From the NCBI GenBank assembly GCA_019247895.1, contig JAFBAF010000102.1:1-48860 (forward strand): DNA of 48,860 nucleotides, given 5' to 3'. Below, one piece after another: positions 8,873 to 17,918 of this stretch. Under the pieces are notes generated by a model. That model saw only the letters and a list, made by a program, of their open reading frames with translations. It searched no databases and was not told the DNA's origin. Source of the DNA: Parafilimonas sp. (GTDB lineage Bacteria > Bacteroidota > Bacteroidia > Chitinophagales > Chitinophagaceae). The stretch's first letter is position 1. Each line of letters begins with the position of its first letter. The translations under genes and the position numbers were made by a program.

Positions 8873-9871
8873 TTAATATTTACATACAATCACCTGGAAT
8901 GTTCCGGGCATGAGCGGAGGTCTTTTTGAGGTATCAGTTGATGCGCCAAAATCTGCTGTTGGTGTATAAACATTATGGGTATGCATATCTACCGTTAATG
9001 TTCTTGCGCCACGCTTTGTTGCAAGGTTATTGATAACCGTAAACTTATTTTTCGATTCTTCCTTTATAATCGTTAAAGTGCCTTCGCCATTGGATGAATA
9101 GATTGTGTTTAGTGACGGATCAAACGCAGTTCCATCACAGCCATCCCCAATAGGAAGTTTTGTAATTAATTTGCCGTTTGTGGCATCTATCACAATCAAT
9201 AATTTATTATCACAACCGGCAAACAATAATTTATTTTTTTTATCGATCGATAAGCCGGAAGGTGATTCTCCCGGTGCAACAGACCATGTATGAATTAATT
9301 TCATTGAATTGATATCAATCACTTCTATTTCACTTTTGTCTTCATTATTAATATAAATATTTCCTGCATTATCACTAACAGCAGTTTCGGGTTTCCCTTT
9401 CACATCAATTGTTGCAACTACTTTGTTTGTTGATGGATCAATTACACTTATATCTTTACTTCCACCATTACAGGTTATGATTTTTTTAGAATATTCATCA
9501 TAAAAAATTGCATCCGGATTTTTCCCGGTTGCAATGCTATCAGTAACGTGTAGTGTATTTAAATCAAACACAAAAACATTATTTAATCTTCCGTTGCTTG
9601 TAAATCCTTTATTTAAATTATGCACAAGTGCAATGCCGTGCACGCCAAGTGTACCCGGAATTATGCCGACTGAATCACCATTATTCTTATCAATTACATT
9701 TACTTGTGTGCCGTGAGAAACAAATAATTTATTTGACGCAGAATCAACAAAAATGTAATCCCACCAGCCATCACTTTTTATGTGAAATGAGTCTGCAACA
9801 TGCAATGGCGTTTGCGCAAATAAATTTGCTGACATAAATAATAGAGCGATCGACAAAATTTGCTTAAGCAT
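8873..9871 (-). CDS. Secreted YncE/YVTN-type beta-propeller protein (paralogue 1)
   Basis: 332 residues from the preferred start at 9871, where MLKQILSIALLFMSANLFAQ gives a good signal peptide; an ATG at 9919 adds 16 unlikely residues. The rest is repeating blades of about 40-45 residues with phrases such as VSHGTQVNVIDKNNGDSVG, VFVFDLNTLHVTDS and SVIDPSTNKVVATI, typical of YVTN/YncE propellers. The family is periplasmic or extracellular and has no agreed enzyme activity. A close paralogue lies at 45183-46193. It converges with the PAP2 gene, their ends only six bases apart. Confidence 0.8.
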   Translation of the reverse strand: MLKQILSIALLFMSANLFAQTPLHVADSFHIKSDGWWDYIFVDSASNKLFVSHGTQVNVIDKNNGDSVGIIPGTLGVHGIALVHNLNKGFTSNGRLNNVFVFDLNTLHVTDSIATGKNPDAIFYDEYSKKIITCNGGSKDISVIDPSTNKVVATIDVKGKPETAVSDNAGNIYINNEDKSEIEVIDINSMKLIHTWSVAPGESPSGLSIDKKNKLLFAGCDNKLLIVIDATNGKLITKLPIGDGCDGTAFDPSLNTIYSSNGEGTLTIIKEESKNKFTVINNLATKRGARTLTVDMHTHNVYTPTADFGASTDTSKRPPLMPGTFQVIVCKY

Positions 9872-10038
9872 ATTAATATTGTTATTTAAAGAATGTTTTT
9901 TATTATAGTTGAGAACCAATAACCATTAAGAATTTTTTCAGAAAGAATACCAAAACCGGCACCGCAATCACATCGCTTGCTTAATGCCTGATTTCATTCA
10001 ACAGAAATTGCTTTATATATTTTAGCTTCTGTTTAAGA

Positions 10039-10449
10039 TTAATCTTGTTCCTCTTTTAAAAATTTACCGTTCTCATCAAACAAAAGATCTTTGCCCTTTA
10101 CTTCGGCTTCATACATTTTACTTGATGTTGGATTGCTGATAATAGCTGCTTCTTTTATTGATGCTCCTTTGTAATTTGTTTGCACGTAATCTGCAACTGC
10201 TTTTGGCAATTCGCTTACATTAATATCGGTTTCTGTTTCCAGCCATTTACCTGCTGCATCAAAAGTTGCCGACATTGTTTTTCCATCTTTACTAAAGTTT
10301 GCTTCATAGTTACCATCTTCCTTATCCCATTTTTTTACGGTCGTATTGGGAAAGTTTTTTTCAAACGCAGTTTTAACCGCTGAAGGAACATTTTGAGCGC
10401 TGCAACTGATGGTTGCAAAAAGAATCATACCTGCAAATAGATGTTTCAT
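10039..10449 (-). CDS. Secreted PepSY-like protein (PF11396 type)
   Basis: 136 residues. The signal peptide ends CSAQ. Two half-repeats follow, each with the pattern of a helix then a strand pair: VPSAVKTAFEKNFPNTTVKKWDKEDGNYEANF and LPKAVADYVQTNYKGASIKEAAI...YEAEV. This is the BLIP-like/PepSY_like fold frequent in Bacteroidota, whose function is unknown. The cysteine at the end of the signal (ISCSAQ) may make it a lipoprotein. It lies between a nitrilase-family gene upstream and a YncE-like gene downstream on the same strand. Confidence 0.8.
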   Translation of the reverse strand: MKHLFAGMILFATISCSAQNVPSAVKTAFEKNFPNTTVKKWDKEDGNYEANFSKDGKTMSATFDAAGKWLETETDINVSELPKAVADYVQTNYKGASIKEAAIISNPTSSKMYEAEVKGKDLLFDENGKFLKEEQD

Positions 10450-10542
10450 TTTTTAAAATTTATCCTGCAATTTTCATTATGAATTTGGAGGTATTCTGTA
10501 GCAGGTTTTGGTAGCAATTTTTCAAAATTATTGCTGTTGAAA

Positions 10543-11334
10543 TTATTTGGTATACAGTTCTGCTTTAAATCTTTTTGCTAAAAATCCTGTAGCAATTAAA
10601 GGATCAATATCAACAACAATAACTCCGGCTTCACCATAGTTTTGATGTGCGATACATTTTCCATCCGGCGCAATTAATGATGTTGCTGATTCCTGGAATT
10701 TCGTTGCATAATTTATACTCGCAAAATAGATCGTGTTTTCTATTGCCCGCATCATCATTGCTTTTTCATAATAAGGATTGTCTTTATTTCCCCATTCTGT
10801 AAGTTGAACGCCTTCAACATCGCTGCCTGCATAATGCGGATGAAAAACAATGGCTGCGCCATTTTTTGCCGCCCATCTTACGGTTTCAGGATAACGAAAT
10901 CCTTCATGGCAAATTGCAATGCCAAATTTCAAACCATTCGCTTCAAAAATTTTTCTTTCAGTGCCTGCAATCCACGTATTATCTTCCGTTGGATCGAGTT
11001 GATTTTTTGATTGATAACCTAATACTTCACCTTTATCATCAATTACAAAAGCAACGTTCATCATTGCTTCGTCAACAAACCAATTCATGGGTAGAATAAT
11101 CACAATTGAATTTTCTTTGGCAATAACACATGCTTTTTGCAAAGCGTATCGCATATTTTCAGGTGTTGATTTTTCTGTTTTAAACTCTGTTGTTGGATAA
11201 CCTGGAATATATGTTTCGGGGAAACAAATTATTCCGGCGCTTTGTTGCGCAGCATCCTTGGCTAATTTTTCAAGTTGCGATAAACATCCGTCAATTGAAT
11301 GTGAAAATGTTGGAGAAGCTAATGCGATTTTCAT
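10543..11334 (-). CDS. Carbon-nitrogen hydrolase (nitrilase superfamily)
   Basis: 263 residues, no signal peptide, cytoplasmic. The Glu-Lys-Cys triad is visible: E40 in CFPETYIPGYP, K110 in YQSKNQLDP and C142 in AICHEGFRYPE. The length matches single-domain members of the superfamily, which cleave amides or nitriles (omega-amidase, N-carbamoyl amidohydrolase and others). The CHEG context around the cysteine departs from the usual CxDxR(F/Y)PE context of many amidases; the substrate cannot be assigned. It is first in a minus-strand group with the PepSY-like and YncE-like genes. Confidence 0.88.
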   Translation of the reverse strand: MKIALASPTFSHSIDGCLSQLEKLAKDAAQQSAGIICFPETYIPGYPTTEFKTEKSTPENMRYALQKACVIAKENSIVIILPMNWFVDEAMMNVAFVIDDKGEVLGYQSKNQLDPTEDNTWIAGTERKIFEANGLKFGIAICHEGFRYPETVRWAAKNGAAIVFHPHYAGSDVEGVQLTEWGNKDNPYYEKAMMMRAIENTIYFASINYATKFQESATSLIAPDGKCIAHQNYGEAGVIVVDIDPLIATGFLAKRFKAELYTK

Positions 11335-11580
11335 GGCTTGAAGATAAAAGGAAAAAACTTTTCAGATTGATAAAAATGACCTTTTTATTGCATTTATACC
11401 GATAGACTTATACGGGAAAATTAGTTAAGAATGCTATCGGCACAAAACATAGTATCTTGAAAGAATTGGAGAACCAGGAAAAGGGAATGCTTTATTAAGC
11501 AAATAATTTTTTTGCGCTTGTCCAATTTTACAAACCTCGCTTGTTATATAATCAATTACTTAACAACTAAATTTTAAATC

Positions 11581-11934
11581 ATGAACGAATATGCATTAAT
11601 AATGCGGCATGAAGACGGCACTAAAATAGCCTCGCCAGAACAAATGCAAATATGGATGAAGCAAACAATGGACTGGATAAACAGCATTGCTGCGCAGGGA
11701 AAATTTGTAAGCGGCACCGGTTTACCTTTTGATGAAGCCAAAGTAGTACACTCGGATAAACTTGTAACCAATGGCCCGTTTGGAGATATTAAGGAAACCA
11801 TCGGTGGTTTTATAACTGTTTATGCAGAATCTGCTGAAGAAGCGACCGGGTTTGCAAAAGGTTGCCCTGTTTTACAAGGCGAAGGCAATACTGTTGAAGT
11901 AAGAAAGATTGCTAAGCGCGATGGTGATAATTGA
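11581..11934 (+). CDS. YCII/DGPF-family protein 1
   Basis: 117 residues. Family marks are the N-terminal strand EYALIMRHEDG, the helix block WMKQTMDWINSIAAQGKF, and TNGPFGDIKETIGGFITVYA. TNGPF stands in place of the eponymous DGPF. It ends GCPVLQGEGNTVEVRKI. YCII-like proteins are small alpha/beta dimers of the ferredoxin-like fold; functions are mostly unknown. It is the first of three tandem paralogues upstream of an ECF42-type sigma factor, a genetic link known for DGPF proteins. Confidence 0.88.
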   Translation: MNEYALIMRHEDGTKIASPEQMQIWMKQTMDWINSIAAQGKFVSGTGLPFDEAKVVHSDKLVTNGPFGDIKETIGGFITVYAESAEEATGFAKGCPVLQGEGNTVEVRKIAKRDGDN

Positions 11935-12006
11935 TTCGAAAATAGAATGGAATTTCGAAATTGATTAAGCTGACTGAATGTAAAACACAAGTTGATTGAA
12001 GATATA

Positions 12007-12050
12007 TTGTACAAGTGTTGCGACGCAAGGAACGATGCCACCAAGTACAA
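12007..12050. repeat. Palindrome-rich intergenic block between YCII genes 1 and 2
   Basis: TTGTAC (12007-12012) is mirrored by GTACAA (12045-12050), and between them TTGCG-A-CGCAA is a perfect interrupted palindrome (12018-12028). The block ends about 50 bases before the YCII gene 2 start. It may be an operator or a dispersed palindromic element; no second copy was seen in this window. Confidence 0.45.
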
Positions 12051-12101
12051 ATGCTTGTGACCAAAAGAAATCAAAATTTTTATACCATAAAATATTAAAA
12101 A

Positions 12102-12443
12102 ATGAAAGAGTACTTGCTTTTATACAGAACAGATTACACTGCTATGCAACAAGCTACCGCAGAACAGGCAGAAGCCATGATGAAAAAATGGATGGATTGG
12201 CTGGGAGGCATTGCCGCACAAAATAAATTAAGCACTAATGGAAACCGCTTGCACAACTCCGGGAAAATAATAAAGGCTAATGGTGTTATTACGAACGGAC
12301 CTTATACAGATATTAAAGAATCGATTGGAGGTTATTCAATTATTAAAGCTGATTCGTATGAAGAAGCGGTTGAAACGGCAAAAGGTTGCCCGGTATTAAA
12401 TACGGGCGGCAATGTTGAAGTAAGAGAAATTAATCCTATGTAA
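12102..12443 (+). CDS. YCII/DGPF-family protein 2
   Basis: 113 residues, same layout as its neighbours: KEYLLLYRTDY, AMMKKWMDWLGGIAAQNKL, TNGPYTDIKESIGGYSIIKADSYEEAVETAKGCPVL and a terminal GGNVEVREI. The DGPF-like site reads NGPY. It lies 167 bases after the first copy, so a separate promoter is possible, and only 31 bases before the third copy. Function unknown. Confidence 0.88.
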   Translation: MKEYLLLYRTDYTAMQQATAEQAEAMMKKWMDWLGGIAAQNKLSTNGNRLHNSGKIIKANGVITNGPYTDIKESIGGYSIIKADSYEEAVETAKGCPVLNTGGNVEVREINPM

Positions 12444-12474
12444 GATCAATTATTCAATTATTAAATTCAAGATC

Positions 12475-12834
12475 ATGAAAGAGTTTGTATTAATTTTCAG
12501 AACTTCAGCTAACGCTGATTTTAAACCAACGACAGAACAGGCGCAGCAAATGATAACAGGCTGGATGAACTGGATGAGTGGCATTGAAAGCAGTGGTAAA
12601 CTTGCAAATCGCGGAACAAGATTAGGCATTTCAAATTCAAAAGTGGTAAAGGCAAACAATGTTGTAACAAATGGCCCGTTCACTGAAATTAAGGAGTTCA
12701 TTAATGGTTTTATTATTGTGAAAGCAGATTCAATTGATGAAGCGGTTGCAATAGCAAAACAATGCCCGATGGTAGCAGGAGGTGGCGGCAATGTTGAAGT
12801 GAGACCGGCGGTTTCGCCTGATGATAATAGTTAA
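12475..12834 (+). CDS. YCII/DGPF-family protein 3
   Basis: 119 residues: KEFVLIFRTSANADF, MITGWMNWMSGIESSGKL, TNGPFTEIKEFINGFIIVKADSIDEAVAIAKQCPM, then GGGGNVEVRP. It is the last of the tandem triplet and sits 34 bases before the sigma-factor gene, with a terminator-like hairpin in that gap. The triplet probably arose by tandem duplication. Confidence 0.88.
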   Translation: MKEFVLIFRTSANADFKPTTEQAQQMITGWMNWMSGIESSGKLANRGTRLGISNSKVVKANNVVTNGPFTEIKEFINGFIIVKADSIDEAVAIAKQCPMVAGGGGNVEVRPAVSPDDNS

Positions 12835-12839
12835 AAAAT

Positions 12840-12863
12840 AAAGCCTCTTAACTGAGGCTTTTA
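12840..12863 (+). terminator. Terminator-like hairpin immediately before the ECF sigma start
   Basis: AAAGCCTC (12840-12847), loop TTAACT, GAGGCTTT (12854-12861) and a short T run. It ends about six bases before the sigma-factor ATG at 12869, covering the place a ribosome site would occupy. It may end the YCII transcript, limit read-through into the sigma gene, or hide its start. Confidence 0.6.
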
Positions 12864-12868
12864 AATGT

Positions 12869-14095
12869 ATGGCTTCAGAAGAACCAATACCGCATTTGTT
12901 CAGAACTGAATTTACAAAAATTGCTTCGGTGCTTTGCAAGCTGTTTGGCATTGAGCATATTGAAGTAGCTGAAGATATTGCTGGTGAAACTTTTTTACTG
13001 GCACTTGAAACATGGAGCTATAAAGGCATTCCCGAGAACCCGGTTGCATGGTTATACGCTGTTGCAAAAAATAAAGCAAGAAACCTCATCGTACGCAATC
13101 AAATATTCAATACAAAAATTCAACCCGAATTAAAGAAATCAGAAAGCAGTATTGATGAAATTGAGATCGATCTTTCAGAAAAAAATATAACCGACAGCCA
13201 ATTGCAAATGCTGTTTGTAATTTGTAATCCGTCTATTTCAGCAGAATCCCAAATTGGCCTGGCATTGCGCATTCTTTGTGGTTTTGGCGTTGAAGAAATT
13301 GCGAACGCTTTCCTGACAAATAAAGAAACGATCAATAAACGATTGCATCGTGCAAAAGAAAAACTACGGCATGAAAAAGTAGCCATTGAATTCCCTTCAG
13401 CAAAAGAAATAGATAAAAGACTGGCGCCTGTGCTTACAACATTATATCTTTTATTTAATGAAGGATATTATTCTGAAACCAGTAATGCGGTGTTGCGTGA
13501 AGATCTTTGTTTAGAAGCAATGCGTTTAACGCATTTACTGATTGAATATGAACCAACCAATTTGCCACCGGTGAATGCACTTATGTCGTTAATGTGTTTT
13601 CATGCATCAAGATTTAAAGCAAGAAAGAATGAGAATGGCGAATTGATTTTATATGAAAACCAGGATGAAAATTTATGGAACAAAGATTTAATTCAACAAG
13701 GAATCTATTTCTTGAATCAAGCATCAATCGGCAATACAATTTCAAAGTATCATTTGGAAGCAAGCATCGCTTACTGGCACACCATTAAAGCAGATACCAA
13801 AGAAAAATGGGAAAACATTTTACAATTATATAACCGCTTGTTGCAAATAGAATATTCGCCTGTGGCAGCACTGAACAGAACATTCGCTTTATCAAAAGCC
13901 AATGGAAAAGAAGAAGCCATTATAGAAGCGGAGAAGTTGCAATTAAACAATAATCACTACTATTTTACTTTATTGGGTGAACTATATAAAGGTGTCAATA
14001 ACAGTAAAGCAAAACACAATTTTGAAAAAGCATTGTCATTAGCAAAAACACAAACTGATAAATATGTGATTCAAAAGAAAATTCATGAACTTTAA
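12869..14095 (+). CDS. ECF sigma factor, ECF42 type with long C-terminal TPR-like extension
   Basis: 408 residues. Sigma region 2 lies at about residues 8-75 (LFRTEFTKIASVLCKLFG, AEDIAGETFLLALETW, NPVAWLYAVAKNKARNLI). Region 4 lies at about 115-165 (IGLALRILCGFGVEEIANAFLTNKETINKRLHRAKEKLR). The remaining ~240 residues carry the DUF6596-type segment (LYLLFNEGYYSE, LCLEAMRLTHLL) and helical TPR-like repeats. This is the COG4941/ECF42 layout. ECF42 factors lack an anti-sigma gene, depend on their C-terminal extension, and are known to sit beside DGPF/YCII genes, as here. It likely directs transcription of the YCII genes, an inference from other ECF42 loci. Confidence 0.92.
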   Translation: MASEEPIPHLFRTEFTKIASVLCKLFGIEHIEVAEDIAGETFLLALETWSYKGIPENPVAWLYAVAKNKARNLIVRNQIFNTKIQPELKKSESSIDEIEIDLSEKNITDSQLQMLFVICNPSISAESQIGLALRILCGFGVEEIANAFLTNKETINKRLHRAKEKLRHEKVAIEFPSAKEIDKRLAPVLTTLYLLFNEGYYSETSNAVLREDLCLEAMRLTHLLIEYEPTNLPPVNALMSLMCFHASRFKARKNENGELILYENQDENLWNKDLIQQGIYFLNQASIGNTISKYHLEASIAYWHTIKADTKEKWENILQLYNRLLQIEYSPVAALNRTFALSKANGKEEAIIEAEKLQLNNNHYYFTLLGELYKGVNNSKAKHNFEKALSLAKTQTDKYVIQKKIHEL

Positions 14096-14121
14096 TAATA
14101 GGTCTGCCTTATTTTTATTGC

Positions 14122-15981
14122 ATGAAAATATTTATTACGGCCTGCTGCGCATTTATTTGTGTTCATTCCATTTCTCAAACATTACCGGTTGCTAAAAATT
14201 ACCAGCGTGCGTTTGATAAAAGCACACGTACAACAAGCGGTAAACCCGGTGCTAATTATTGGCAAAATACAGCAACGTATAACATTGATGTAAGCTTCTC
14301 ACCTCAAACAAGAATTATATCAGGCGCCGAAGAAATAAATTATATCAACAATAGTCCTGATACACTACGTCGTATTTGGTTTAAGTTATATCCTAATTTT
14401 TATAAAAGAGGTGTTGGCCGCGACCAGGATATTGATGCTGCTGATGAAACGGACGGCGTGCGTATTGAAAAAATTTCGATTAATGGACAACAACATTCTT
14501 CCGATGAATTTAATATTCGCGGAACAAATGCATCCGTACCAGTGCCAGCCTTGTTGCCAGGCAAACAGATAAAATTTAATATCAGTTTTTCTTATGTTTT
14601 AAATAAAACATCTCATGTAAGAACAGGAATGGTTGACGACAGCTCAGCATTCATCGCTTATTTTTTTCCACGTATTGCAGTGTATGATGACATTGACGGA
14701 TGGAATAAAATTCCTTATACAGGCACGCCTGAGTTTTACAACGATTTTTGTTCTTTTAATGTGAATATAACCGTTCCCAAAAATTATATTGTTTGCGCAA
14801 CCGGTAATTTATTAAATGCAAGTGAAGTGTATGCACCGCAAATAGTGCAACGAATTGCTGATGCGGAAAAAAATGACGGCATAACAAAAGTGATTGATAC
14901 TACTGAGATGTTAAACGGAAATATTACTGCACAAAACACAACCAACACATGGAAGTTTAAAGCCGATAGCGTTACGGATTTTGTTTTTGCAACAAGCAAT
15001 CATTATGCATGGTACGCAAGCAGTTTGGTTGTTGATTCATCAACTCAAAGAAGAACAAGAGTGGATGCTGTGTTTAATCCGGAACACGAAGATTATTTCA
15101 ATGTAATAAATTATGCGAGAAAAACAATTGCGCTAATGAGCTATAATTTTCCTGCATGGCCTTATCCTTATGCGCATGAAACGGTATTTGATGGATTGGA
15201 CCAAATGGAATACCCGATGATGGTGAATGATAACCCGCTTGACGAAAAAGCTGATGAAATTGAACTGACCGATCATGAAATATTTCATACTATGTTCCCA
15301 TTCTATATGGGTATTAATGAAACAAAATATGGATGGATGGATGAAGGCTGGGCAACAATAGGAGAGTGGTTGCTTTCGCCAATGATTGATTCGACAATTG
15401 ATCCAGATGACTATGGCATGGAAGCAACAGATTCTGGTGCTGATAACGATTTTGATATTCCAATTACAACATTAAGTACACAACAAAACGATGCAAGCTA
15501 TTTTCTCAATTCTTATCCAAAACCTGCAATGGGTTATTTGTATGTAAAAGATTTGCTTGGCGATGAACTGTTTACAAAAGCCTTGCATTATTATATTCAA
15601 CAATGGCATGGCAGGCACCCAATACCGCTTGATTTTTTTAGTTGTATCAACACAGGAAGTGGCAAAAATTTAAACTGGTTTTGGAAGAAATGGTTTTACG
15701 AAACCGGCTTTCCTGATCTTGCTATCACCAACGTAAAACAAAGTAGCAAACAAATTACAATAACAATTTCAATGAAAGGAACCAAACCCGTTCCTGTTCA
15801 TCTTACGGTTTATTACAAAGATGGTTCGCAGCAAAGCTGGCATCAGACTATTGCAGTATGGGAAAACAGTAACACAACCACGTTAAGTTTTACAACAGAC
15901 AAATCAATACAACAAGTTGTTTTGGGCAATGTACATGATGCAGATGCAAATGGTAATAATAATGTTTGGCAAATGAAGTGA
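14122..15981 (+). CDS. Secreted M1-family metallopeptidase
   Basis: 619 residues with a signal peptide (MKIFITACCAFICVHSISQ). The zinc site is H385-E-I-F-H389 with E408 in DEGWA, the HExxH-x18-E spacing of gluzincins of family M1. The block DQMEYPMMV upstream corresponds to the GxMEN exopeptidase region. The N-terminal part (YNIDVSFSPQTRIISGAEEINYINNSPD) is the usual M1 beta-saddle. It probably trims peptides in the periplasm or outside the cell. It follows the sigma factor by 26 bases on the same strand and could be read through from it. Confidence 0.92.
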   Translation: MKIFITACCAFICVHSISQTLPVAKNYQRAFDKSTRTTSGKPGANYWQNTATYNIDVSFSPQTRIISGAEEINYINNSPDTLRRIWFKLYPNFYKRGVGRDQDIDAADETDGVRIEKISINGQQHSSDEFNIRGTNASVPVPALLPGKQIKFNISFSYVLNKTSHVRTGMVDDSSAFIAYFFPRIAVYDDIDGWNKIPYTGTPEFYNDFCSFNVNITVPKNYIVCATGNLLNASEVYAPQIVQRIADAEKNDGITKVIDTTEMLNGNITAQNTTNTWKFKADSVTDFVFATSNHYAWYASSLVVDSSTQRRTRVDAVFNPEHEDYFNVINYARKTIALMSYNFPAWPYPYAHETVFDGLDQMEYPMMVNDNPLDEKADEIELTDHEIFHTMFPFYMGINETKYGWMDEGWATIGEWLLSPMIDSTIDPDDYGMEATDSGADNDFDIPITTLSTQQNDASYFLNSYPKPAMGYLYVKDLLGDELFTKALHYYIQQWHGRHPIPLDFFSCINTGSGKNLNWFWKKWFYETGFPDLAITNVKQSSKQITITISMKGTKPVPVHLTVYYKDGSQQSWHQTIAVWENSNTTTLSFTTDKSIQQVVLGNVHDADANGNNNVWQMK

Positions 15982-15993
15982 TTTCACTTAAAG

Positions 15994-16033
15994 AATATAA
16001 AAGGCACAAAATTTTCTTTGCGCCTTTTATATT
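15994..16033. terminator. Bidirectional terminator between M1 peptidase and OmpA-like gene
   Basis: AATATAAAAGGC (15994-16005) pairs perfectly with GCCTTTTATATT (16022-16033), a 12-bp stem with A runs on one arm and T runs on the other, so it works in both directions. It sits between two convergent genes. Confidence 0.8.
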
Positions 16034-16056
16034 ATACTTTGCGTTTTTGTGTGAAG

Positions 16057-17796
16057 TCACATCTTAACAAACTCAACTCTCCGGTTATTGGCTTTGCCTG
16101 AAGGTGTGTCATTTGTATCAATCGGCTTTGTATCGCCAAGGCCTTTTGTCGTAAGGCGGGAAGCATCAATGCCCATGCTTGTTAATTGTGCTTTTACTGC
16201 ATCCGCACGTTGTTGTGATAATGTCATATTGTGGCTCGCATCTCCTGTATTATCTGTATGCCCGTCAATTTCAAATTTCACATCAGGATTTGATTTTAAT
16301 ACACCCGCGATCATATTTAAGGTACCCATACTTTCAGGTTTTATAGTGGATTTGTCAACATCGAATGTAATGCCATGCGTTACAATCTTTGATTCGGTAA
16401 ATTTTTTTCCTACCAAGTTCATATTACCGCCTGATGCCAGCCGGACATTTGTAAAAATGATCGGGTTATCCTGGTTGCCGATTCCTTCAAAACCAAAAGA
16501 AGTTGGATTAATACCTGTGTTAGGCATAACTAAAACACGATATTGATCAACATAGCATTTCAATTGCCCGCCTTTGAATATCATAGCACAATGGTGCCAT
16601 TTATTAAAGAATGCATCCCCTTTTTCGCCCGGATAACTTCCTTCCAAATCATTTGGAAAGTTTCCGGATGTTGCGCCTCCTTGTGTATCAAACTGAATAT
16701 GAACTTCAGCTTCGTTACCATTCTCATCCATGCGATTGAAAAAAACCACAGGGCCGTATGCTTCTGCAGTTGGAAAATAATCAAACTCAAGGGTAAAAGG
16801 ATCGTGCAGGTAATGAGTTGTTTTCATGCGGGGTGTAACCACAGCGTAATTTCCGTCGGTAAGAGCGAAGGCAGCTTTGCCGCCTAAATTATTTACCACA
16901 GCCTGCCCTTTTGATAAATCCCAGTGTGAAGGAAATTCTCCGTCCTGGTCAGCAACAAAATCATCCGCGAACAACACGGTATCGCCGGGCACAAAATCAT
17001 AATTCTGGTAAGATTTTGCAGAAACAGTTGTGCTGCCGGAAGACGAATTTGTTTGTTGGCTATTTTGATTAGATGAATTATTGTTTCCCGCAGTATTGCC
17101 GGCCATATTTTGTTGCGGTACATGCTCACTTAAAGCAATTGTTTTTACCGGAACACTGCTGCAAGGCTTGTCTTTTATAATGCCGAATGCTTTACCTAAT
17201 TTTTTACCTTCCTGTACAGCAGTATTTACGCTGTTAGCAGCATCTGCACCCGCGCCAAGTTTATAAGCACCGCCTGCAACCCTGTTGCTTGCACCAAACG
17301 TATTTATACTACCATTTGATAACACCCAACTATCCCATGCTAAATTTGATGCGCTTGAGCTTATGTTTTGTGTGCTGCTTACTACCTGGCTTAGTTGCCC
17401 GCTTATCTTCGCAGAAGGTTGTGGTATACCCTGCGCCTTTGCTTCATTCATATCAATGGCATAAATACCAGTGGCAAGCATTTCTTCTACGTCGCAGGAT
17501 TTTTCTGCGTTTAATGCCTGGTCTCTCATGCCTGATAAAAATGCATATTGAATAGCTTGCGAAGTGGTAGCAGGTTGTGTTGCCTGCAGCGTTAATAATG
17601 TAGCATAGATCATCTGGTTTAAATCTTCTTTATTCTTCCCTGAAAAATAAATTTGCTCTATATAGTCAACTTTACTTTCAGCAGTTTGCGCAATGCTGTT
17701 TTGATGAAATCCAAACAGGAACAGGAAAAAACAGGTAATAATTTTTAAAAGATGCGTTTGAATTAATTCCTTAAAGGAACAGGTGAATGCTTTCAT
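16057..17796 (-). CDS. OmpA-family outer-membrane protein with central LamG-like domain
   Basis: 579 residues. An N-terminal hydrophobic signal ends SIAQ. Residues ~37-200 are an unassigned helical region. Residues ~205-255 are Asn/Ser/Gln-rich linker. A concanavalin/LamG-like sandwich follows at about 270-450 (DTVLFADDFVADQDGEFPSHWD, FTLEFDYFP, KWHHCAMIFKGGQLKCYVDQ). The C-terminal ~100 residues are an OmpA/MotB peptidoglycan-binding domain (FEIDGHTDNTGD, LSQQRADAVKAQL, NNRRVEFV). It should tether the outer membrane to peptidoglycan. Similar LamG-OmpA proteins are common in this phylum; the LamG ligand is unknown. Confidence 0.88.
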   Translation of the reverse strand: MKAFTCSFKELIQTHLLKIITCFFLFLFGFHQNSIAQTAESKVDYIEQIYFSGKNKEDLNQMIYATLLTLQATQPATTSQAIQYAFLSGMRDQALNAEKSCDVEEMLATGIYAIDMNEAKAQGIPQPSAKISGQLSQVVSSTQNISSSASNLAWDSWVLSNGSINTFGASNRVAGGAYKLGAGADAANSVNTAVQEGKKLGKAFGIIKDKPCSSVPVKTIALSEHVPQQNMAGNTAGNNNSSNQNSQQTNSSSGSTTVSAKSYQNYDFVPGDTVLFADDFVADQDGEFPSHWDLSKGQAVVNNLGGKAAFALTDGNYAVVTPRMKTTHYLHDPFTLEFDYFPTAEAYGPVVFFNRMDENGNEAEVHIQFDTQGGATSGNFPNDLEGSYPGEKGDAFFNKWHHCAMIFKGGQLKCYVDQYRVLVMPNTGINPTSFGFEGIGNQDNPIIFTNVRLASGGNMNLVGKKFTESKIVTHGITFDVDKSTIKPESMGTLNMIAGVLKSNPDVKFEIDGHTDNTGDASHNMTLSQQRADAVKAQLTSMGIDASRLTTKGLGDTKPIDTNDTPSGKANNRRVEFVKM

Positions 17797-17918
17797 AATT
17801 GCAGAAATTTAGTGTTTAATGCAGAAAGGTGCAGTTCTTAATATTTAAATAAATATAGTGGAAAGCGAGTATAGTTTCTAAAAAATTCTCTGCTGAAGTT
17901 CGGGGTTTAAAACTATGC

